From NCBI GenBank assembly GCA_944389505.1, contig CALXMP010000018.1:1-44623 (forward strand): 44,623 nucleotides of DNA. Direction: 5' to 3'. Below the pieces are notes generated by a model that was not told the DNA's origin, did no database searches, and worked only from the letters and a program-made list of their open reading frames with translations. The DNA is from an uncultured Spirochaetaceae bacterium. Lineage in GTDB: Bacteria > Spirochaetota > Spirochaetia > Sphaerochaetales > Sphaerochaetaceae. A program made the translations under genes and the position numbers. Shown piece by piece: positions 1 through 10,200 of the stretch (position 1 is its first letter; each line of letters begins with the position of its first letter).

Positions 1-168
1 GTTCGTTCCTTTTTGTTGTGGTTAACAAAACTTTAGAACTCACATGCTCTTCTTTTCAATCTCTATTCTTCATCCCTCAACTTTCCGTGAAGAACCTAAA
101 TATTCAATTCGGCTGATAATGAATAATCAAAGGAAAGTAATAACTAACATGACGGTATAAATAATAGT
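1..168. other. Short non-coding end of window
   Basis: No gene is supported here. It is the downstream flank of the fibre operon, which is transcribed leftward. I see no clear stem-plus-T-run terminator for the last operon gene, so the operon may continue beyond the left edge. Confidence 0.4.
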
Positions 169-753
169 TCAATCGGCTGGCGTATATATCAAAAGAACAA
201 ATCCTGTATATCGACCAGGAGAATAATAGTCCTGCCCCTCAGGTGGATTCATAGTCATCTGAATTTTATAACTTCCAGATTCAGTAATATGTACTGTACG
301 CTCATTTGTGCTTAACGCTTCCCCTGAGTCCTGAACAGTTATTGTATTACTTCCAAGTGCCATTCCATTTTCATCCGTACCAGTAATGGTAACATTATAA
401 TTCAATCCAATCTCTCCTCTTTCATGCATAAGCATGTAACCAGATGGCGTTGAAAGATAGTCATATGTATCATTACAATCGAAAATGACTGAGAGATCAT
501 GATTGCCTTCAAAAGTATTAAAATAATAGAAATACAAATCCGAGGCGATAGTCTCTCCTCTTGCGGCAGAAGGGAATGTGATATAAGAATCTCCTGGTGT
601 ATTCTCATCTATACCAAATCCGTACCTGAGAATCCCGTCTTTTTTAAATTCAATTTCAAAGTTTAAACCATCTCCATCTGGAGATATCTCCCTTGAATCC
701 AAAAAGGAAACTGCTACTGAAAGGATTAATAAAATGAATATGAACCTTTTCAT
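169..753 (-). CDS. Secreted pilin-like subunit 10 (last visible gene of chaperone-usher operon)
   Basis: A 194-residue protein with a Sec signal peptide (residues 1 to about 20, KR then a hydrophobic core) and a beta-rich body. It carries two marks shared with its neighbours: an aromatic strand YFYYFN at residues 74-79, and a C-terminal strand beginning PGRYTG near residue 179 followed by alternating hydrophobics. That ending is the pattern expected of chaperone-usher subunits, whose last strand packs against the chaperone. The start overlaps the stop of the upstream gene by one base and has GGAGG seven bases upstream. The role as an exported fibre subunit is inferred from context and motif. 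No individual family is recognised. Confidence 0.7.
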   Translation of the reverse strand: MKRFIFILLILSVAVSFLDSREISPDGDGLNFEIEFKKDGILRYGFGIDENTPGDSYITFPSAARGETIASDLYFYYFNTFEGNHDLSVIFDCNDTYDYLSTPSGYMLMHERGEIGLNYNVTITGTDENGMALGSNTITVQDSGEALSTNERTVHITESGSYKIQMTMNPPEGQDYYSPGRYTGFVLLIYTPAD

Positions 754-1319
754 TATTTGACCTCCAGTTTCATTTTGAGTGTTCCTTTATATGACACATT
801 CTTATCAAATACAGTATCTCCAGGAATACTCAGAATAACCATTCCTTTCTGGTATTCCGGGTTGTTATTTTCAATTACCAATGCACCTTCTATTTCTATT
901 TCTCCATTAGCCTCTCTCAATTCTGCCCCATCTGGTAATTCAGAAGATTTAACATTATATGAAAGTGTATCAGCTGAATTGGTTTCATTTATAACCTTCC
1001 CATCAAGTGTTACTGTCCATTGATATGTACTAGATGGCTCACCCTGAAAGGCCTGTACATAGAAATAAATATTTTTTGTCTCATAATTCTGAGTTATATC
1101 GTTATATGTAAAGTCAAAATTTTTAATATCTGTCACTTCTCCAACTGAAGAAACATTCTGATCTGTAAATCCAAAGAATGCTTCTATATCAGCAAAAAAG
1201 TATACAGGCATAACCTTTACAAAATGATACTTATCAGCATCGCCCTCACTAGGATATTCGATTGAATATAAAGAGAGAGAAGTCATCAATATAAGTAATA
1301 ATGCTATTATCTTTTTCAT
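753..1319 (-). CDS. Secreted pilin-like subunit 9
   Basis: A 188-residue secreted protein with a signal peptide at residues 1 to about 19 (cleavage likely after LYS). The mature part has the shared strand IYFYV (84-88) and a C-terminal strand around SYKGTLKMKLEV, a variant of the G-x-Y-x-G ending in which Y-K-G is kept. AGGAG lies just upstream of the ATG. It is tightly packed between two similar subunit genes, so co-transcription is nearly certain. It is probably a structural subunit assembled through the usher encoded in the same operon. Its divergence from its neighbours suggests subunits with distinct positions rather than recent copies. Confidence 0.68.
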   Translation of the reverse strand: MKKIIALLLILMTSLSLYSIEYPSEGDADKYHFVKVMPVYFFADIEAFFGFTDQNVSSVGEVTDIKNFDFTYNDITQNYETKNIYFYVQAFQGEPSSTYQWTVTLDGKVINETNSADTLSYNVKSSELPDGAELREANGEIEIEGALVIENNNPEYQKGMVILSIPGDTVFDKNVSYKGTLKMKLEVK

Positions 1320-1330
1320 AGTTCTCCTCT

Positions 1331-1918
1331 TTAATCCACTATTTTCAATGTAATAGTTAGTTCCCCTGAATAGCTTTTGTCCCCTGAACTAGTAGCAGCT
1401 GAAGTTGCTTCTACCTTAATTGAAAGAGGAAGACAATTGGTATCTGTACTCATTTCATTAGCAGCATTTTTCGTATGAATCAGCGTCCCTGGATTTTCTA
1501 AAGAAACATAGTCCTCAATACTTATCTCTTGTGAGGCCTCTGAGACACTTACCTGCCATTTAACAGGATTTGAGGAAGTTGTATCATTAATCTCCCCGAA
1601 ATCATTAGACTCTTTTCCAAGATATAGTTCACACCTCTGTGAACTTCTGAATTTCCAATAAACATATCCCAAATCAAATGTATCACTACTTCCTGCCGCT
1701 CCTACATCAAGATTTCTAATGACCGTGGTTGGCAGTTCTGTGGCAGCAGTACTCCACGAATAGATTTCATTCGATGAGAACCCGGCGATATAACTTCCCG
1801 TATCTGCCTTTAGAGTTATAGTAGCACTTGCTGAATTCTCCGACAGACCATTTTCATACTCAACTGAGTACAGTGGCAATGAAAGCAAAAGAAGAAATAT
1901 CAGAACCGGGTGTCTCAT
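1331..1918 (-). CDS. Secreted pilin-like subunit 8
   Basis: A 195-residue secreted protein. The signal peptide covers residues 1-18 (MRHP then a long Leu core, cleavage near LYS). The body shows the family strands AGFSSNEI (45-52) and YVYWKF (85-90), and a C-terminal strand SYSGELTITLKI. These line up with GFSGTEI and VYVYYQ in subunit 7 and support common ancestry. GCAGGTGG precedes the ATG. Expected to be an exported beta-sandwich subunit carried by the PapD-like chaperone. The function of the individual subunit is unknown. Confidence 0.7.
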   Translation of the reverse strand: MRHPVLIFLLLLSLPLYSVEYENGLSENSASATITLKADTGSYIAGFSSNEIYSWSTAATELPTTVIRNLDVGAAGSSDTFDLGYVYWKFRSSQRCELYLGKESNDFGEINDTTSSNPVKWQVSVSEASQEISIEDYVSLENPGTLIHTKNAANEMSTDTNCLPLSIKVEATSAATSSGDKSYSGELTITLKIVD

Positions 1919-1930
1919 AAACCACCTGCC

Positions 1931-2557
1931 TTACTCTGGTATTGTGACGAACATCTTAATTTTTCCACTATAATCGCCTGTCGCTCCAACAGGGATCTTA
2001 TCAATTGTTGTGGAAATAGTAAGAGCAACACTCTCAGCCTTTGCCTCTGCCACATTATCTTCAGTCGGCGTGAAAGCCAGAACAGGAGTAGCCTGCTCAG
2101 CCAAAGTTGCCATGGTTGCAGCGCTATCAATTGAGGTTGCCCCACCTGTAGTACCTTTCGGGGTAAATGAAATATTGAAAGGAATAGTGTGGTCATTTGC
2201 AATAGTGGACATATCTTCTGCTGCAAGAGAAATCTGAATCTTATCTGCAGTCCTTACCTGATAATACACATAAACATCATCAGAAGCATTATTAAACGTA
2301 CTTTCATCTGTTCCTGCTGCAAGAGTTACATTTGCCTTGTCAGAAATTATCCCAGTAGTGTCATTCGTGATTTCTGTGCCAGAAAAACCAACCCTGATAT
2401 AGTTAAGAGCATCTGGATCAATTGTGAGATTGACCTTAAATTCATTTCCTGCAGGTGTTTCCCATGAAGTTTTACTATTCAGATCTTGTGTAATATCTAC
2501 AGCAAATAGCATTGCAGCAGATAATCCGATTACCAAACAAAGCAATAATTTTCTCAT
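1931..2557 (-). CDS. Secreted pilin-like subunit 7
   Basis: A 208-residue secreted protein with a signal peptide at residues 1-19 (cleavage near LFA). It is the clearest representative of the short-subunit family: VGFSGTEI at 56-63, VYVYYQV at 95-101, and a C-terminal DYSGKIKMFVTI strand. An N-terminal stretch of about 25 residues precedes the first family strand and could act as the donor strand of the fibre; this is inferred from known chaperone-usher biology. AGGAGAGG lies upstream of the ATG. Composition is rich in Thr, Ser, Ala and Asp, as in many pilins. It could be a major subunit, but nothing in the sequence proves this. Confidence 0.7.
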   Translation of the reverse strand: MRKLLLCLVIGLSAAMLFAVDITQDLNSKTSWETPAGNEFKVNLTIDPDALNYIRVGFSGTEITNDTTGIISDKANVTLAAGTDESTFNNASDDVYVYYQVRTADKIQISLAAEDMSTIANDHTIPFNISFTPKGTTGGATSIDSAATMATLAEQATPVLAFTPTEDNVAEAKAESVALTISTTIDKIPVGATGDYSGKIKMFVTIPE

Positions 2558-2579
2558 TTTTTCCTCTCCTATCGCTTGT

Positions 2580-3155
2580 TTAATTTACATTGCAACTAAT
2601 CATTATTCCGCCAACATATGAATCTGTTTTCACACGAGTCGGAATATCCTTCTCAACATCAATATCAAACGTCAATTCATAAATATGAATTTCCGGATTT
2701 CCTCCGTTATATCTGAAAGTAGTAACACCGCCACTATGCACAGTTGTACTACTTAAGGTAGACGCATCACTCTCCCCAACACTTACCTCCTTTACAGCAA
2801 CACTATATTGAATATCCTCATAGCCCTCATCCTCAATAGACATAGGAAGAGGCCTAAATGTGAATGTACACCCTGAAGCATCGTATCTCTGCCAGTAGAA
2901 ATAAACCTTTGAAGGTGATTGTTCTATCTCCCGATTCTTATTCAAGAAAAGGCTTACACCAGAGCAAGAACTTGGCTCCTTCCCTGACTCCCAAGAGAAT
3001 CCTGTAGCTGATCCCGTAAAACCAACCTTAGTCTGGTCTTTGACCCCAATATTGAGATTGAAAACCATATTAGCCTGTCCATTCTGATCAAGCACACGAG
3101 CAGGAAGAAAACTTATGAGTAACAATGTGATTAATAAAACTGTCGCTTTTCTCAT
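2580..3155 (-). CDS. Secreted pilin-like subunit 6
   Basis: A 191-residue secreted protein when started at the ATG at 3155, chosen because GAGG lies six bases upstream and the product then begins with a normal signal peptide (MRKATVLLI plus a Leu-rich core). A GTG at 3167 would add four residues and overlap the upstream stop. Shared strands are VGFTG (44-48) and VYFYWQR (84-90). The C-terminal strand begins DSYVGG. It contains Cys at 64 and again near both the middle and the C-terminus, so a disulphide is possible. Probable exported fibre subunit, by family resemblance and operon position. Confidence 0.7.
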   Translation of the reverse strand: MRKATVLLITLLLISFLPARVLDQNGQANMVFNLNIGVKDQTKVGFTGSATGFSWESGKEPSSCSGVSLFLNKNREIEQSPSKVYFYWQRYDASGCTFTFRPLPMSIEDEGYEDIQYSVAVKEVSVGESDASTLSSTTVHSGGVTTFRYNGGNPEIHIYELTFDIDVEKDIPTRVKTDSYVGGIMISCNVN

Positions 3156-3163
3156 TGTCATCC

Positions 3164-3772
3164 TCACTCTGCCTGAACTGAAAGTGTTAGGCTTCCAGAA
3201 TACAATCCAGCAGGCCTGTTCCCTACAGCACCATCGATATGTTCCGTAACGACACTCAATGGAATGATTCCAATTGAAGTTCCAGATACACTTATACTGC
3301 CCTCTGAAGATGAATTTGCAGTATCATATGATGCATCACCTGCAGAGACATAGAATTCGATCGGTTTTACTCCATCCTTGTCGATAGTAAGACCTTTGGC
3401 ATCAACAAAAGCAATTTTATAATCCTTGTCTCCTACAATCCTGTAGAAAACATAGCATCTATCATTTGCATTGGTTGCTTTATCATCATTTTCATTATAT
3501 GAGAGCTCCAGCTGGCATTTGCTTCTTAAACTAGAAGCAAGCCGAACAAGACTGTCAGTACCTAAGACAGGAATAGCATTTTCACTATTAGAGTCCGAAG
3601 CCATAACAAGCTGATCATCACCAATGAATGCAACATCAACAAACTCTATTTGATCGACAAGAAGAGTCACACTAAGGGTATTGCCATCATCAATGATATA
3701 AGGAGATGATGCAGCAACACCAGAAAGCAGTAATATAGATGTAACAATCAACGCAAAGGCCCTTCTGTACAT
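3164..3772 (-). CDS. Secreted pilin-like subunit 5
   Basis: A 202-residue secreted protein with a signal peptide at residues 1 to about 22 (Val/Leu/Ala core ending GVAA-S). It shows VAFIGDD near residue 47 and CYVFYRI at 106-112, the equivalents of the GFSG and YVYYQ strands of other subunits. It ends in a textbook subunit strand, AGLYSGSLTLSV. GGAGAG precedes the ATG, overlapping the end of the preceding gene. Likely a structural or adaptor subunit of the fibre. The exact place in the fibre cannot be read from sequence. Confidence 0.7.
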   Translation of the reverse strand: MYRRAFALIVTSILLLSGVAASSPYIIDDGNTLSVTLLVDQIEFVDVAFIGDDQLVMASDSNSENAIPVLGTDSLVRLASSLRSKCQLELSYNENDDKATNANDRCYVFYRIVGDKDYKIAFVDAKGLTIDKDGVKPIEFYVSAGDASYDTANSSSEGSISVSGTSIGIIPLSVVTEHIDGAVGNRPAGLYSGSLTLSVQAE

Positions 3773-3775
3773 CCG

Positions 3776-4339
3776 TCACTCTCCACTCAGCATCAGAGAA
3801 AGATCTGTCGCATATATTCCAGGCATGAGAGTCATCGGAGACTCCCATGACAGTGTGATATCAGCTACAGGCTCGCCTCTTATAGGACCCGTCGCCTCAA
3901 TAAAGATATCAACGACACTATCATCGATTTTTGTGACCGAAGCAGTACCAAAGCAGTCATCACTTTCATAAATATTTACTTCAATCGGTATGGATACCGT
4001 TTCATTATTGTTTTCTCCCATCCAGTTCAACTCTGGAGAAGAAGAAAGCCTCACCTCGTAATCATTAGAAAGATTTCCATAGTAAAGCAGAGTAAATGTA
4101 ATACTGCTTCTCTCCGAGATTCTTATGTTCTCGGCCATGCTTTTAGTTATAACAGTATATCCTGTCGTTCTGTCGCCTATTGCAATAACAAAATGATCAA
4201 GACGCATAGCTTCATTCGGGAAAATGATCCCGAAATCATCCTCAAACTCAAGACCAAGCTGTATCGTCTCTGTATCGGCAAAAATCAGACTAGAAGGAAT
4301 CAAGATCAATAATATGAATGTCAGAATCTTTCTTATCAT
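3776..4339 (-). CDS. Secreted pilin-like subunit 4
   Basis: A 187-residue secreted protein. The ATG at 4339 is preferred over an upstream TTG at 4354 because a perfect AGGAGG sits six bases before it and the product starts with a standard signal peptide ending near IFA (residue 21). The mature protein is beta-rich and ends PGIYATDLSLML, again the G-x-Y ending. It lacks a clear YVYYQ strand, so it is more distant from subunits 5-10 and closer in feel to subunits 1 and 2. Probably an adaptor or structural subunit of the same fibre (inference). Confidence 0.65.
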   Translation of the reverse strand: MIRKILTFILLILIPSSLIFADTETIQLGLEFEDDFGIIFPNEAMRLDHFVIAIGDRTTGYTVITKSMAENIRISERSSITFTLLYYGNLSNDYEVRLSSSPELNWMGENNNETVSIPIEVNIYESDDCFGTASVTKIDDSVVDIFIEATGPIRGEPVADITLSWESPMTLMPGIYATDLSLMLSGE

Positions 4340-4350
4340 TTCATTCCTCC

Positions 4351-5802
4351 TCAAGGTGTTTCATCCTCAACAAATACATGGACATAGATATAACTGTGGT
4401 ATGTACCCGAGTACATCACGTTGTATTTATTCTCCAGAATAATATCGACAGATCCCTGATACTCCTGCCAAGCTGTCCCCTGACGTCCACTGCCAAGGTG
4501 TGATGTACGGAACATATCATGAGGAATTATCACTTGATCAGAACTATCCAGCTTGGCACGAGTCATAGTTCCATCAAAGCTGACGATATCTCCTGTATCA
4601 TTATCAGTAGTCCTCACCTCATAACTGATACTATTACGGTCATCAAGGATCTCACCTGTTTTCAGATCATTATGGACAAAACGGAATACGCCACCATCTA
4701 TCTCAGGATTTGCACTGGATGAAAGGAATATTTTTGTTTGATATTTTTCAAAGGTTCCATCAGGAGCATTAGATGTGAAAGTATCTACTTCATCAGAAGA
4801 GATTTCACGCCCCTCATCATCTCCCAAAACTTTAATTCCTGTTCCCAATGTCCTCATGAAATCAATAGTCGCAACTTCAACAGGAGTTCCCTGTTCCTCA
4901 TCCAGCTTTATATTGCTTGCCCGTCCTGTCGATATGATTGACAAAGATGAGAAATTGTCGCTCTCGCCATCATTCGAACCCAAACGGGAATCATAGAATC
5001 CTGAAAATGGAATAACGATTGTCTGCGACGGAGCTCCATCGATACCATTTGTAGCAATTGAAATACTGACAGACGCCATGTAATCATCAAGATTTGCAAT
5101 AGGCATTGTCGTTCCATTATCCAATGTTAAAACACCATTCGACACATTGCCTTCTAGCTCAAGAATGATATCAAAGATAACACAATATTTAGCATTATCA
5201 CCATTCTGGAGATTAGGATTATCAGGACTCAGATCAAATGTTACAGATGTGGGACCATTCAGTCTAACCGACTCTCGCTCGCTATCACTCAACCCCCTCC
5301 AGAGTCTTTTGCTTACCTTTTGAAACCATTCGTATTTTTCATAATCACCAATCACAACATAGGAGGTAGAAAGGATTATATTAAATGGTCTAACAAATGC
5401 AGGATTGCTTAATGAAACAAGATCAAATCCCTGCGGACAGTCAACATTTATCGTAACTGAAGCACCATTCTTGATATTATCCTCGCTTATACCCATAACA
5501 CTGGCAACAGCAACCTGATGATCAACTGTGAAATAATTCTTCTTTGACCCTGTATCAGAGGGACCTGAACCATATGTAAAATCTGCTAGATTATCCTCAA
5601 ACAAATATTTCGTAGAAGCAATATTTATACCATTAGAAGATGCCTGAGGAGTAATTGTTGCATACGCAGCACCATATTCTACAAAATATTGAGAATTCCA
5701 ATCACCATCCACATCTTCAGCAAATTTATTCCAATCAACTCCAATAACAGGAGAAATGCTGGATAAAAATAATATTATGAATAACAAATATTTATTTTTC
5801 AT
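4351..5802 (-). CDS. Large secreted subunit 3, candidate tip adhesin
   Basis: A 483-residue secreted protein, more than twice the size of most other subunits. The ATG at 5802 is favoured because GGGAGAG lies just upstream and a signal peptide follows (MKNKYLLFII..., cleavage near VIG). The sequence is beta-rich throughout and closes with SGTYHSYIYVHVF, the same C-terminal pattern as the small subunits. In known chaperone-usher pili, two-domain subunits with a receptor-binding N-terminal domain and a pilin-like C-terminal domain sit at the tip. Size and ending make this the best tip-adhesin candidate here. It is third of ten subunit genes, whereas adhesin genes are often last. No lectin fold is recognisable by eye. 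Confidence 0.6.
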   Translation of the reverse strand: MKNKYLLFIILFLSSISPVIGVDWNKFAEDVDGDWNSQYFVEYGAAYATITPQASSNGINIASTKYLFEDNLADFTYGSGPSDTGSKKNYFTVDHQVAVASVMGISEDNIKNGASVTINVDCPQGFDLVSLSNPAFVRPFNIILSTSYVVIGDYEKYEWFQKVSKRLWRGLSDSERESVRLNGPTSVTFDLSPDNPNLQNGDNAKYCVIFDIILELEGNVSNGVLTLDNGTTMPIANLDDYMASVSISIATNGIDGAPSQTIVIPFSGFYDSRLGSNDGESDNFSSLSIISTGRASNIKLDEEQGTPVEVATIDFMRTLGTGIKVLGDDEGREISSDEVDTFTSNAPDGTFEKYQTKIFLSSSANPEIDGGVFRFVHNDLKTGEILDDRNSISYEVRTTDNDTGDIVSFDGTMTRAKLDSSDQVIIPHDMFRTSHLGSGRQGTAWQEYQGSVDIILENKYNVMYSGTYHSYIYVHVFVEDETP

Positions 5803-5803
5803 A

Positions 5804-6409
5804 TCACTCTCCCGTCTCAATCATTATTTCGACCGATGCTTTATACTCACCAATCGGCGCATCATCTAATTCTTTAGTAGATTCAAGGAATTTAAAGAAA
5901 ATCATTCCATCTACACTGCCTATGAATGTCAAAGCCTCAAATTCATTCTTAAAAGAGAAAACAGGATCAAGCTCATCGATTGAAGATTCCTTATAATCAC
6001 TACTCTTTACAGAGAAGTTTTTCTTCGAATCGATAGAAGGTTCTCCTCCGGGAGCAATGGTTTCAAGTTCATACTGGAATGTCAATTCATAATCCAATGT
6101 ATAGGAATTATTGCCGACAGCATATAAAGGCTGAGCATTAACCATAATATTGAAATGATTGTTTGCAAGAAGACTCCAGTTGGCTATACCTCTCCCTGAT
6201 GAATCAGGCTGAACCGAATCATCTTTTATATTGAATGGCATGCCACCCATATAACCCTGCCCCTGAGCCTTGAGAATCTCAACATCGACAGAGCATACAT
6301 CCCCATAGCCCCCCTGAAGAGGAATTGATGCATTGGTATCCGGTCTATATGCATTAATAGATACAGGAATCATTATAAGTAAAAAGAATGTAAGTAGATT
6401 TTTCCTCAT
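5804..6409 (-). CDS. Secreted pilin-like subunit 2
   Basis: A 201-residue secreted protein with a signal peptide at residues 1-20 (MRKNLLTFFLL..., cleavage near NA). It is beta-rich and ends IGEYKASVEIMIE, a member of the G-x-Y C-terminal strand group. GGGAGG lies upstream of the ATG. It sits between the large candidate adhesin and the first subunit after the usher, a position where adaptor subunits would be expected. The GFSG and YVYYQ strands of subunits 5-10 are not evident. Confidence 0.65.
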   Translation of the reverse strand: MRKNLLTFFLLIMIPVSINAYRPDTNASIPLQGGYGDVCSVDVEILKAQGQGYMGGMPFNIKDDSVQPDSSGRGIANWSLLANNHFNIMVNAQPLYAVGNNSYTLDYELTFQYELETIAPGGEPSIDSKKNFSVKSSDYKESSIDELDPVFSFKNEFEALTFIGSVDGMIFFKFLESTKELDDAPIGEYKASVEIMIETGE

Positions 6410-6423
6410 ATCATTCCTCCCTA

Positions 6424-7212
6424 TTAATCTGTAGTTTTCAAAGTCAACGTCACAGTTGATGTATATGTACCTGCGCTTGCATCTTCATATGCTTTACGGT
6501 CAAAAACTAAAGAAACTGCACCTCTTATATACCAAGGCTGAAAATTAGAAGTACTTGTATATGAATGACTCCTTATACCTTCACCTGTACATTTTGAATA
6601 TTCAATGCTCCAGTTATGTAATGCAATGCCACTTCCGGATAAAACATGTCCACTAGAGACCGAATTCGAGAATCCAAGAAATATATCAGTCGTTTCATTT
6701 TCCCAGACAAGATAATGTTTATTTTCACATTCTCCAATTTTGTATGAAGATGATCCATCCTCAAAAGAGGCAGTTATATTCTGAATCCTAAACTTCGAAG
6801 CAATAGTAGTATCATCTGTAGTATTCGTGAACGGTTCCATACTAACCGAAACAGAATAGCTCAATTTATTGTCACGGGTTACGTCAGTAACAGAATCAAG
6901 ATATTCTTCTCCTCTGATAAGATAGGAGAACACAATCTTCTCATTATGATTCGGATATTGGCCATCAATATTGTTAATATCATCAACAAGCATATCCTCA
7001 ATGCTTGGAAGAACTATTTTATTGGTTGAGTAGTCCAGGATACCTCCTGTTACAGCATCTCCGATCTCAATATAGACACTTCCTTCAGGAGCACTAGAAT
7101 CTAGGCCTATGTTATATGCAGAAATTTCAAAGCTTGCCGTATCCTGTGCAGAATGAAGTGTTGATGAGAGAAGGAGGATGAAGATAAGTGCGATATGTTT
7201 CATTCTTCTCAT
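6424..7212 (-). CDS. Secreted pilin-like subunit 1 (directly after usher)
   Basis: A 262-residue secreted protein whose ATG overlaps the usher stop codon (ATGA) with GGAGG four bases upstream, so it is translationally coupled to the usher. The signal peptide spans residues 1 to about 22 (MRRMKHIALIFILLL..., cleavage near HSA). The C-terminus, AGTYTSTVTLTLK, closely resembles the ending of the spore coat U/archaic pilin domain. It is longer than most of the other small subunits and has two Cys in the middle (ECENKHY region and SKCTG region). Likely a fibre subunit, perhaps a base or adaptor. The specific role is unknown. Confidence 0.68.
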   Translation of the reverse strand: MRRMKHIALIFILLLSSTLHSAQDTASFEISAYNIGLDSSAPEGSVYIEIGDAVTGGILDYSTNKIVLPSIEDMLVDDINNIDGQYPNHNEKIVFSYLIRGEEYLDSVTDVTRDNKLSYSVSVSMEPFTNTTDDTTIASKFRIQNITASFEDGSSSYKIGECENKHYLVWENETTDIFLGFSNSVSSGHVLSGSGIALHNWSIEYSKCTGEGIRSHSYTSTSNFQPWYIRGAVSLVFDRKAYEDASAGTYTSTVTLTLKTTD

Positions 7213-10200
7213 ACAGCCTCCTCAAATGATGGGTAAAGCATTGTCCAGAACTCATTGCTGGTCATGGCTTTTCCCTGATTGAATATGTAAGCCATGATAT
7301 AAGGCTCAGGGACCTGGGCGTTATCAAACTCAGCCATTGAATCAAAGACCTCTATCTGACCGTCCTCTCCGATATTTCCAACAGTGAAGATATAGAGAAT
7401 CCACCCGTCCTCGCTCATCACATCAAATGCGTATGTACCAGCTGCAAGATCTGTTATAGTGAATCTTCCATCACTGTCAGCAAATAGGTAGTTATCAAGC
7501 GTATTGAGAATTACATTCCCATTCTCAATCGATACAGCATAGAGCGGTGATGCTCCATTTATCCACATCGAATCATCTGGAAGTACAACCAATCCAGATG
7601 CGGAGTATCTGTTGTCTGCTGAGATTCTGATAGCGTATCCTTTTCTATTTGAATACGGGAGATTGTACTCAAATGAAGAGCCTCCACTGAATGATTCCGG
7701 ATCAACACTGTAGAGAGCAAAGCTGGAATCAGATCTGGAAGAAAGTCCTGTATATATACCCATATCAAGGAATGTTCCAATCTCACGAGTAGCAGAGCTT
7801 CCGGAAGAACCTACTGTCAGCTGATTTCCTTTCAGCGCTCCGGACTGTCCTATAATGACGAAGTTCGACGGGATATACGACTGGAATGCAAGGAGACCGT
7901 CTGCAAAGATTGAGGCTGTCGACAGAGACAGCGTTCCATCAAGACGGTGGAACAGCTCTGAAGCATCAAGATCAACACCGACATTGAAGATATTTCCAGA
8001 GTAGTCGTAATCGAAGCCAAATCCATATGTATCTGGTTTTACTACCTCTGCAAGATTTGCAGAAGCATTGATTGAATGCTTGCCGAATCTTGCTGTCGTA
8101 TTTGCCGTAATGTTCTTTCCTGTTGTCTCGATAGTCACATTGCCATTTCCGAAATAGAATGTCATAGCGACCCTGCCTGTGACATTCGCAGATGGAATAT
8201 CAAAGTTCTCGGCATTAATGTTGAATGATGCAGAGAGGTATACATTGCGATTGAACGAGAATGAGAGTGAACCACCAAGATTCCACTGATATTCCGAAAG
8301 ATTGTCAGAATCAATTGTACCGGAATAATTAAGGCTGTATCCCATGATTCCTATTCGTCCTGAGATTCCTGTTGACAGAAGGAACCTATGCCTGTTAGTT
8401 ACATTCACCTCTTCCGGAGAAGAGTATGCAAGAGCTAAATTGAATGAGCTGAGACCAGTAAAACCGGTACTTACCTGATGACCGATTCTTGCATAGAAAC
8501 CAGGCATCTTAAGCGTTCCATCATTCTTTGCACGCTCGGTGACATTGAAGTTGTACCTTGTTGTTCCGAGTATGTTGGCATGAGTCATCTCGGAAGCAAA
8601 CTTCATAACAGGACGGAATGCAGCCTGATTTGTCGGGCTATTCTGCAGCGCAAGTGTTGCGTCGAGTGTCAGATTATCCGTAAGACCAGTTTCAAGATAA
8701 CCACTGAGAGTAACATTCCTGAAATCATAAATGACGGCCTTGTTGATAAGAGGAAGCTTGACTTCGCCATTCACTGTAGAAGCACTCTTCTCATCCTCAT
8801 AACGACCAATGGAGACAGAGGCACCATAGTTGACCTCTCCTTTTGAAAGGAGAGAGTTCGAATAGACGATATCAACATCCTTCTCGTAATACGGAGTACC
8901 ATCAAGGGGTGTCACTCTGATCTTTATATGATTGATACCGGAATATAGCGTGAAGTCTTCAAGCCTGTACATACCTGGCTGGAGCGTATCACGGTAGATC
9001 TCTTTCCCATCATTAAAGACCTGAACCTCAGATTCCTTATCAATGACAAGTACCTCATGGATAGCATTCTTCTTTTCCACAATATCATCTGAATAAATGG
9101 GATCTCTGTCGAATCTTATACCTACAGTCGTGCCCCTAGGAGAAAGAAGATCTGTCGAAATATTTCCCCACTGAAGCCTGATTCCAGGCTCAGTGAAATC
9201 AGTATAGAACTTGTAAGTCAGCAAATTGAAATCAAACCATCTAGTAGAGAAATCAAATCCATAATCAAGATCAAGGTAAACATCATACAATCGGGCCTGG
9301 TTGTATGCCCTGAATGAGAACCTCAGAGAATCAACAAAGCTTGTCCTCTCATTTAGAGAGAAACGCGATGTGAGAGTATATCTTGATCCAAGCGTGAAGA
9401 CAGCTGGCTCAAGAATCGTACCACCTGTCATCGGTCGTCTTGCAACTCTCCTGACATTTCCCTTAAGGCTTAAGGTCTGGATAGGCATATCACTTGCTTC
9501 AAAGAAAAGATCGATAAGATATCCTTCACTATCGAAATCAGACCTGACACCAAGTTCGGAAAGACGTGTCAGAGATATATATTCAGTATCATCAACGAAT
9601 ATGCGATTGAAAGCATCATCTGTCAGATTCTGTTCCACCATGGTCTTCAGCTGTGACATGAGAAGTGAAGCTTCCTGATTCTCCATATATGCTTCAATCT
9701 CCCCACAGTATTCACCATTTGCATATAGATCGAAATAGTAAATCCCATCGTCAAACTCAAGGCCCTCTCCTGCTATATAGAAATCAGCCCAGAAATCATC
9801 CTCAAGGAAATCAGGCATAACATATACATCACCAGATTCTTCTGAGACTGTTGAATCTTCCTCTACTGGAATTGCTTCAACTTCTTCTGTATTTTCAGAT
9901 ATAATAATATCTTCCTCTTCTGATTCCACAACCTCTTCAGCATCAGTAGTAGGTGCTACTTCCTCGATTGATTCCTCTTCAGTTGTTTCAGCTATAGCAG
10001 ATTCATCTATGTCAGAAGGTTCATCAATAACCTCTTCTATATCTGGCTCTTCATCTTCAACAGGCTCCAAAGATTCCAGTGCGATCTCTTCAGGAACAGA
10101 ATACGGCCCTGCTTCAGCCGACTCCTCCGCAAATACTTCCTCAATCTCTTCTATAACTGGTTTTCCATCTTTTTCAGACGCTGGAGACTCCACTATTGTC

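Noticed and set aside
8478-8846. 122-codon open frame on the plus strand inside the usher
   Set aside because: Fully antisense to a well-supported barrel region, with no promoter or SD and no recognisable domain.
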